Shown: piece after piece, positions 58,014 to 64,000 of the stretch
How positions within the stretch are numbered: position 1 is the first letter of the stretch
Layout of the letters: each line of letters opens with the position of its first letter
NCBI GenBank assembly: GCA_033064195.1
Contig: JARBJD010000003.1
Location: forward strand, 496,001-560,000
Reading direction: 5' to 3'
Length of the DNA: 64,000 bases
Source: Blattamonas nauphoetae
Lineage: Eukaryota > Preaxostyla > Oxymonadida
The notes under the pieces: generated by a model
Seen by the model: only the letters and a program-made list of their open reading frames with translations
Database searches by the model: none
What the model was told of the DNA's origin: nothing
Made by a program: the position numbers and the translations under genes

Positions 58014-58204
58014 ATTAACTATTCATTCGCGCGTTGAGAAGTTGTCACAACGTTTCACAGAGTATCTCCATGTCTATCATCATTTTGGACATCATATATG
58101 ATGCACATTCCTTTTTGAAACATGAAAATGGACATTTGTTTGTGATGGGCGGTTTTTCACGACTCCAGGTTGATCTGAACCTCCATTGTTTTTCTCTTGT
58201 CTCG

Positions 58205-58702
58205 ATGAAGCTCGTAAAGTTTCTTCAACGACTCAATAACGAAACGGTAACCATTGAGATGAAAAATGGTTCGGTTGTTCAAGGAACTGTAACCGGTATG
58301 TCACAAACAATCCATTTTTTGAGTCCCCTTTCTCTAACTCGATAACTCGGCTTTTCACTCCTTATACATCCTTTTTTCGCATTATTTCTAGGTGTTGATG
58401 TTGCTATGAACATCCATCTGAAGACAGTTAAATTGATTGCTCGAAACAAAGAACCCATCCGAACGGACACAATTTGCATCCGAGGAAACACCGTTCGATA
58501 TGTGATTCTCCCAGATAGTCTCAACATCGACACTCTCCTCGTGGAAGAAATGCCCAAGAAAGTTCGTCAAAAAGACGGTGTGCGTTTCAGAACAAACTGT
58601 TCACCATTTTTTCTCTCTGACTCTTCGTTTTTTTCAGATGGAATGCGAGGACGTGGTCGTGGAAGAGGAAGACCAAGGGGTCGTGGCAGAGGTGGTCGTT
58701 AA
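58205..58702 (+). CDS. SNRPD1: Small nuclear ribonucleoprotein Sm D1
   Basis: Core Sm protein of spliceosomal snRNPs. Exons 58205-58295, 58392-58577 and 58638-58702 with introns of 96 and 60 nt; 113 residues. It starts [20 protein letters not shown]; the Sm1 motif runs into [15 protein letters not shown], Sm2 is [15 protein letters not shown], and the C-terminus is the arginine/glycine tail ([16 protein letters not shown]) that is the symmetric dimethylarginine target bound by SMN in other eukaryotes. The first intron falls within the GTVTG|VDV loop. A second Sm gene (SmG) lies 700 bp upstream on the same strand. Confidence 0.95.
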
Positions 58703-59291
58703 CCCACCAAATAGGGAGAACCCACTTCGGAATCCAGAAATTCATTTCACGTCGTTATCCAGGGTAGTCCCAATGACTTGGATCCAAGTCATATGATTTT
58801 CTTTTCACTTTTTTTTTACTGTGACTTAAGACCAAGTCATTTTTCCACGAAACGAAGTCATTTGTATCATTTTTATTGATGTTACGGATTGTCTCGTAAT
58901 GCAATAGAAAACAAAGAGGAAGCTGGTACAAATCTCATAAGGTGGTTTTGTTGTATTGGAGCCCGTTTGGGCGAATGATAGATTGAACGAAGGCTTTATG
59001 GATTGATCGAGTTTCTCTCGACAATATCGATAATAATGGTGAATTGGGCATGCATTGATCCATGACTGGAAAGCCTGTTAATTGGATTGAACACTGTCCA
59101 GCCTTGGACAATACAAACAGCTTGATCCACCCATGATTGGACAGGACTGGACAACACTGGACAATTGACTGGTATTCTTTTTCTTAATTCTTCTCAATTA
59201 GTGCATACAATTAATTCAGGTTTTGAAGAGATGGCAATATTCAACTCAACTGTTTTCAAAATACGCAGCAGAGTGGAGATTGATGAAATGG
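58703..59291. other. Intergenic region with short degenerate repeats
   Basis: About 590 bp between SmD1 and the MYND-like exons. Between roughly 59070 and 59175 the heptamer [TC]TGGACA recurs five or six times at irregular spacing. No coding frame or RNA gene was recognised. Confidence 0.45.
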
Positions 59292-59923
59292 TCAATACAG
59301 AAATTCAAAAACCCGCTCATAAAGTGGATGATAATCGTGTTGAGTGAGTTCATCGAGCACAGAAAGAACGAGGCTGGTATTCTTTTTGAGAAGCTGTCGA
59401 CATCGACTTCGAAATCTGTCGCCTCCGACCACGCCCTGCTCAACCGCTTCCGAAGGAGGAACGCGCGCATTCTCCCGTGAACGAACTTCTTGTCCCGTCA
59501 GATCAGACAGCTTCTGAAGAGGCGATAACGTGTTAAATGGAGGCAGAGATGGGAACGAATCTTGAATGAATTTAGGGCGGGCTGACTTATACGCCCGACG
59601 CTCAAACTTGTGAAGTAGTTGATCCGCACGGAAGCACTTTTTCGAACAAGAAAAGATCTTCTTGGAGTCAGGGCATGCGAATTGAGTTGCTGTGACAGAA
59701 AAGGCGAGTAATAATCATGTGACAAAGTGGGCAAATCTTCTGTAGAAATAGCAAAAGATCAATATTCAAGCGAATCATCACAAAAAAGAACGGTTAGAGA
59801 GTGTGATATATGTGTCGTACTTGTGTTTGGAAGGCTATCCGTACAGTAGGCACAGAATGAAGTTCTCGATGTTGCGTATATCACTGTCGCAATCGAGGGT
59901 TCACATAAAATGATCGTATTCGT
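59292..59923 (-). CDS. MYND/SMYD-like zinc-finger exons, start not found
   Basis: Two exons, 59821-59923 and 59292-59689, joined over a 131-nt intron, total 501 nt in one frame with a stop. They read TIILCEPSIATVIYATSRTS, FCAYCTDSLPNT, FACPDSKKIFSCSKKCFRAD and QLLHKFERR, then a helical tail ending YERVFEFLY. The glycine-poor 'IILCEPS' followed by a CxxC...CSxxC finger is the SMYD order (start of SET, then MYND), but the SET core is absent. The 59923 end is a splice acceptor; no ATG lies upstream before the kinase. The frame is in phase with the kinase C-terminus, so these could be its last exons. Confidence 0.45.
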
Positions 59924-60004
59924 CTGAGATGTGGGATGAAAAGTGCAAGGTTATACACGAAGAATACAAGAAATTGGGGTGTTCCACACGTTTGATTGAA
60001 GTGA

Positions 60005-61583
60005 CTAGGTTTCTATTGTGATGAGTGAATTGAGGTATTGTCGTCTTTCTATGCAACGATTTCCACACTTGATTGGAATCTCCTTCAAGCTTTCAACCGA
60101 CTCGTAACGTGGGCGTGTATCTTCTTGTTTGGGTTTGGGAGAGGGGGTTTGTTGATGAGAAGGTGCGAGAGGAGCAGGCTCTGGTGGTGGGGCTTGTTGT
60201 TGATGATGAGTGGGGAGAGATGATGGGGTTCGTTGCTGAGAAGTTGCGGGAGGAGTCGGGGCGACCGGGGCGATCGGTGCGACAACATTCGGGAGGGTCG
60301 GTCGTGTGGGATGTGCAACTGGGCGAGAGGTGAGAAAGGGGGTGGCAGACGATATGGATTTTTCATCAGGGCTGTGTACTGAGGCCATGTCAAGCTTGGA
60401 TTTGGAAGATCCCAGAGGTTCCGAAAGCATTCAAGGCTGATGGCGTCATGTGCACGGAGACGATTTTGGGGATTAGGCTCCAGGAGTCCTTGGATGACGT
60501 AGTTGAGCTGTTGCATGGACGCATGTTCGGGATTGTTGGGGTGGTAAGGGTTTTCAGGAAACTGAACACCCTGCTCAATGGACCTGGAACAATGAAGGAG
60601 AAAGATGCTGACCTCGCCATGCTGGCATAACTCGAGATGTTGAAAGGATGTCTGACGATGATGATGATAAAGTGAGAATCAAATACTTGCCATATAGAAA
60701 CTGGAAGATCATGATCCCAACCGCCCAGCAGTCGACTGTGTATCCATAATCTTGTTCGTATATCGTTTGTTCCGGAGCCTAGAGAATCGATCGAGAAATG
60801 AGTGAAACCATGTATATGGGTGTTCTAAATGGAATAATCAAGAAAAACGAAGACCCTGCAAATGTGTTAGCCAATTGAGTCTTCTGCATAAGGCTAAATT
60901 GCATCTCATTCCTTGATTTGAGATCGGTTGCTGTTCCATAGTCCGAAATTTTCGCGAAAACCTTATCAATGTCATGATCGTAATGGAAAAGGACATTATC
61001 AGGTTTAATGTCTCTGGAAAAAATGAGAGAAGTTAAGTATACCGGTGGATGAGTCCAGATTCATGCATGACACTCAATCCTCCAACTGAACGGAATACAA
61101 ATAAAAATGACAAACGAATTTGATAGGCGATCATAAAAACTGTGCTTGGGGGCATTTGTGGAGTTATTTTATGCGATTCACTCAAGTCCTACGAAAAATG
61201 TCTACGATGATGATGTCCATACCGGAAGATTTGCATAATCCATCACGAAGAGAGTATAAGGAGGAATCAGGACATGTTCATGGAAATTGACAAGATATTG
61301 ACTTGTGAATCCTTTCTGCAAGAGAAATGTCCCCGCCCTCAATTCTCCAGGAGAGACACGTTCTGTCAGGACCAACTTTGCTGCAAAAAACTTGTAGTCT
61401 TTTTCCACACGATACACTCTATTGATCTATCACAAGAAAGCAGTAAGATACGCTCCAAATTGCCCTTGGCCTGACAAATCTCGACGGAAAGAGGACCAAA
61501 CCTAAAAAGAGTGGATTTTGGTATCCTCTCTGTTGAAGAATCTGTTGAACAGTTTGTTGAGGAATTGTCTGTGGATTCGACAT
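60005..61583 (-). CDS. Protein kinase, intron-rich, DYG variant
   Basis: Eukaryotic protein kinase domain spread over eleven exons; the ten introns are all 29-35 nt. Start MSNPQTIPQQTVQQILQQRG at 61583. Motifs in order: glycine loop LGQGQFGAVYRV, lysine in FFAAKLVL, hinge FVMDYANLP, catalytic loop LIHRDIKPDN, metal-binding DYG (not DFG) in KISDYGTATDL, activation segment AGTPIYMAPEQ, and GYTVDCWAVGIMIFQFLYGKHPF. The C-lobe ends PNPQNRLRAHDAIS; after a tenth intron a Pro/Gln-rich tail runs to a TAG at 60005. The kinase should be active by motif content. The subfamily is unassigned. The 3' end may be longer (see MYND exons). Confidence 0.82.
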
Positions 61584-62029
61584 CTGAACACTCAGAAATA
61601 AAAAAGTCGACTGGTGCTCAAAAAATTTGTGCTGGGATGGATCGTTTGATCAATTTGATACTTCATAAATATCAAGATAATCTCGTCGCACCCTGAATCC
61701 AACCGTTTTTCGTGTTCTTTATAGAAGAGGCTCTCAAGAAGAGAGGTATCAAATTTGATCTCGCAATTTGGAGGGATTGAAGTGGAACTACAAAAGGTCA
61801 TTTCGTTATTCGAGGAAGATTCGTTATTGTTGGTTGGCTTGTTATTTTGCAACCATGTGATTCAACTAGAAGGAAAATGAATGCCACAAACAGGAAATTG
61901 TTCTGCTTGTTTCGCTGTCAACGGTTCACGAAGTGTTGATACTGGTGGGGACTCGGAGGAGCCAGCGTGTTGTGGTTCCGTTTCCAATCCTTTTCAAAGT
62001 GAGTGTGGGGTTGTGTCTGCCTGTTCCTC
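61584..62029. other. Intergenic region with a short open frame
   Basis: Between the kinase start and the phosphatase stop, both on the minus strand. A 69-codon minus-strand frame from an ATG at 61801 (MTFCSSTSIPPNC..., LLESLFYKEHEKRLDSGCDE) has some coding character. It could be a 5' exon or a small gene, but I could not join it to the kinase in phase. Confidence 0.3.
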
Positions 62030-64000
62030 TCACCAATACGATACCTTCGACTTTTTAACCTGCGGGCGGAGAGGAAACTCGTGGATCTCGACGAGGAAGC
62101 TCTTCTTGCGGATCTCAGTTCGTCCTTCCTGTCGCTGGTTGGTTGGCTTCATTGTGAAGTCCTCCGAATCGTCAAACAAGATCTGAGCCCACGCACCCTT
62201 CCCCTGCTGCTTCTCGTCCATGCTGGGTGCAGAGAAGAGGGTCAGACACGACATCTGCGTCCTGAACTGGATGCTGTGTCCTTTCATCTGAGTCTGATGC
62301 GCTCGCACAACCATCTCCAACCCCGTCTCACTCAGAAACGCCTTTGTCATATCCGGCCCAAACAAGAACCCTGCCATCCGTGGAGACACCTGCAGTCCGT
62401 CCTTCTCGGATGGGTCGCTCCACAGCAGGGCTGTGGTCAGTCCGTCAGAAAGCGGATCGGAGGGACGTTTGATGCTGCGGATCTCGTGCAGCAGAGCCTG
62501 CCCCGACAAGCGCGGTGACACTTCCCCGTCCGCATCTCGCAGTACTCGCTCCGACATTTTCATCTTTCGATAGTCGTCCACAGACACTCGCTTCTGCTCG
62601 GCGAAGAACCGGTCTGGGTTGCGGTAATAGAGTGGCTGATCGAACGGGCTGAGTGCACTGTCGACTTCATCGTCGTCTTCGACCTCGTCAGCCTCGCAGT
62701 ATCCTCGCCGTGTCCACACCATCCCGTTCCTCATCTTCAGTTCGGGAAGCACGAACGACGGCAGAGGGGGAACTCCACCGTGCACGCAGAACACTTTGTT
62801 GTTCAGAATCGCACATAGCGGCATTGCTGAGAACAGCTTCGCAAACCAGAAATACACTTTGTAGTTGTACTTCTTCTTCACCTCTGTCACAAATCCGTAT
62901 GTCACATTCACGTCTGCACTCTCGTGGTTTCCTCGCAGGATCACAACTTGCTGCGGGTGCGCCAGCTTCAGGCACAGCAGTATCATCACAACCTCCACTC
63001 CACACTTCCCTCGATCGACGTAATCTCCGAGGAACACAAACGGATGATCATGTGATGGCATCCCTGTCGCCTTCAGGACAACCAGAAGATCGTTGAACTG
63101 TCCGTGCAGGTCTCCAATCAGGCTCGCTTTCCATCGCTGCGGAGATGGCATTCCACGCAGGACAGGCGTCGGTGAGGGAGAGTGTCGGGTTGGCAAGTAC
63201 AGCGGTGACGATGGACCTGTCTCGTTGTTCGACATCCGCACAATACCCGCGTCCAGATCAGGCGACAGCGAGGGATTGAAATCGGAGTGTTGGGAGTGGT
63301 GCGCCGTGGGGAAGCGAAGAGGTACGATTTCGAAAGCCGGCTGTCCTTCACTCGACACTGTCGGAGGAGCAGTCAGGGCTGGCTGAGGGATTCCCATGAA
63401 CGGCGCGAATGGTGACAACGAGTTCTTGGACACGTCCGAGTTCGATGGAGAGGGTTGGCTCGTCACAAACATCGGGTTGCTGAGAGGCGGCTGGAAATAC
63501 TGTGACGCTGTTTGGAGTGGCTGGAATGGCATCGCGACGACGTCTTCATCGATCACACCGTTCAGCTTTGGAGTCGTCGTCAGGTCGGACTGGAACGGTG
63601 TCGCTTGCTCCGAGCTGAAGTGGGTGAGCGAGTACACTTCGCTTGTGGGTGGTGAGGGGGGAGGTGGGGAAGAGTGCTGCCCAGACAGAGGTGGTGTCAT
63701 TGCAGCGTGCAAAGCAGAAAGTTCTTTCTCGTCCTTCCGCTGTCGCTTCATCTTCTTCTTCTGCCGCTTGTACATCTCGTTCCACGTCTGACTGTCGAAC
63801 ATCCCACACGTGCACCGCACATCCTCTCGCATCACGTCGTCAGCCAGGTCGAACACGCTGTTCATCCCAAACTGGTTCTCTGTCTGTCGTGTACGTTGAG
63901 TCGCTGGGGTGTCCGCCAACCCCATCGACAGAAATGACGAGACTGGTAATGACGCCGACGACGACAAATGTCGGCTCGCTGCCAGTGACGACCTACCGTC
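62030..64000 (-). CDS. PPP-family serine/threonine phosphatase with long N-terminal extension, 5'-truncated
   Basis: The frame is open to the window edge, so the N-terminus is missing. An N-terminal disordered extension (CTCGMFDSQTWNEMYKRQ, then Ser/Pro-rich) precedes the catalytic core: SLIGDLHGQFNDLL, VFLGDYVDRGKCG, VVILRGNHESADVN, YGFVTEV, LFSAMPLCAILNNKVFCVHGG. These are the metal-binding and phosphate-binding signatures GDxHG, GDxVDRG and GNHE. An acidic insert (EADEVEDDDEVDSAL) separates the core from ALLWSDPSEKDG and MVVRAHQTQMKGH, the two C-terminal motifs. The extended N-terminus and insert depart from PP1, PP2A and calcineurin; the nearest named class cannot be told from this window. 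Confidence 0.85.
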   Translation of the reverse strand, partial: DGRSSLAASRHLSSSASLPVSSFLSMGLADTPATQRTRQTENQFGMNSVFDLADDVMREDVRCTCGMFDSQTWNEMYKRQKKKMKRQRKDEKELSALHAAMTPPLSGQHSSPPPPSPPTSEVYSLTHFSSEQATPFQSDLTTTPKLNGVIDEDVVAMPFQPLQTASQYFQPPLSNPMFVTSQPSPSNSDVSKNSLSPFAPFMGIPQPALTAPPTVSSEGQPAFEIVPLRFPTAHHSQHSDFNPSLSPDLDAGIVRMSNNETGPSSPLYLPTRHSPSPTPVLRGMPSPQRWKASLIGDLHGQFNDLLVVLKATGMPSHDHPFVFLGDYVDRGKCGVEVVMILLCLKLAHPQQVVILRGNHESADVNVTYGFVTEVKKKYNYKVYFWFAKLFSAMPLCAILNNKVFCVHGGVPPLPSFVLPELKMRNGMVWTRRGYCEADEVEDDDEVDSALSPFDQPLYYRNPDRFFAEQKRVSVDDYRKMKMSERVLRDADGEVSPRLSGQALLHEIRSIKRPSDPLSDGLTTALLWSDPSEKDGLQVSPRMAGFLFGPDMTKAFLSETGLEMVVRAHQTQMKGHSIQFRTQMSCLTLFSAPSMDEKQQGKGAWAQILFDDSEDFTMKPTNQRQEGRTEIRKKSFLVEIHEFPLRPQVKKSKVSYW

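Noticed and set aside
59070-59175. TGGACA heptamers as a CRISPR-like or satellite array
   Set aside because: Spacing is irregular and units are too short; only a degenerate simple repeat.
61881-62518. Plus-strand frames of 101 and 171 codons at the phosphatase 3' end
   Set aside because: Mostly antisense to the conserved phosphatase C-terminus, with Arg/Leu-rich mirror composition.

Overview
The window is a gene-dense stretch of a eukaryotic nuclear genome. Genes lie on both strands, about 100-600 bp apart, and most are cut by very short spliceosomal introns: nearly all GT-AG, most 28-60 nt, a few to about 130 nt. Donors usually read GTATxx or GTTTGT, and acceptors follow a pyrimidine tract. 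Stop codons are standard. Two axonemal genes (CFAP70 and an RSP11/ropporin-like gene) mark a flagellate. An archaeal-type cofactor-independent phosphoglycerate mutase, two giant TmcB-like membrane proteins and the compact intron style suggest an anaerobic metamonad, most likely Preaxostyla/oxymonad. That placement is inference. No rRNA, tRNA, CRISPR array, virus-like element or intact transposon was recognised.

Layout. 0-6 kb: 3' part of phosphoglycerate mutase, a long-chain acyl-CoA synthetase, a FAM192A/Fyv6-like nuclear protein and Mediator subunit MED20. 6-22 kb (all minus): RNA polymerase I subunit RPA2, GPI GlcNAc-transferase PIG-A, a 1,779-residue TmcB-like membrane protein and CFAP70. 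22-28 kb: a COPI-associated 4-TM protein, an orphan 2-TM protein, an MRG-domain chromatin protein, calreticulin and an RSP11/ropporin-like protein. 28-36.4 kb: a 1,555-residue disordered coiled-coil protein with a five-copy minisatellite, and the 60S assembly methyltransferase SPB1 with a candidate AT-AC intron. 36.8-50.2 kb: a CH-domain protein, a RING-like protein with a 50-nt tandem duplication that looks like a newborn intron, an RXT3-like histone-deacetylase subunit, the GPI transamidase subunit GAA1 and an armadillo-like protein. 50.4-57 kb: a second TmcB-like giant. 57-64 kb: Sm proteins G and D1 flanking a puzzling cyclic-nucleotide-binding fragment, MYND-finger exons lying in phase behind a protein kinase, that kinase (ten introns of 29-35 nt), and the 3' part of a PPP-family phosphatase.

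Functional themes: RNA machinery (RPA2, SPB1, SmG, SmD1, Fyv6-like), chromatin and transcription (MED20, MRG, RXT3-like), secretory pathway and GPI anchoring (PIG-A, GAA1, calreticulin, COPI-associated), cilium (CFAP70, RSP11-like) and signalling (kinase, phosphatase, TmcB-like pair). Exon models were built by hand from reading-frame continuity, splice motifs and recognised family motifs. Where I give intron coordinates, phases were checked to close.
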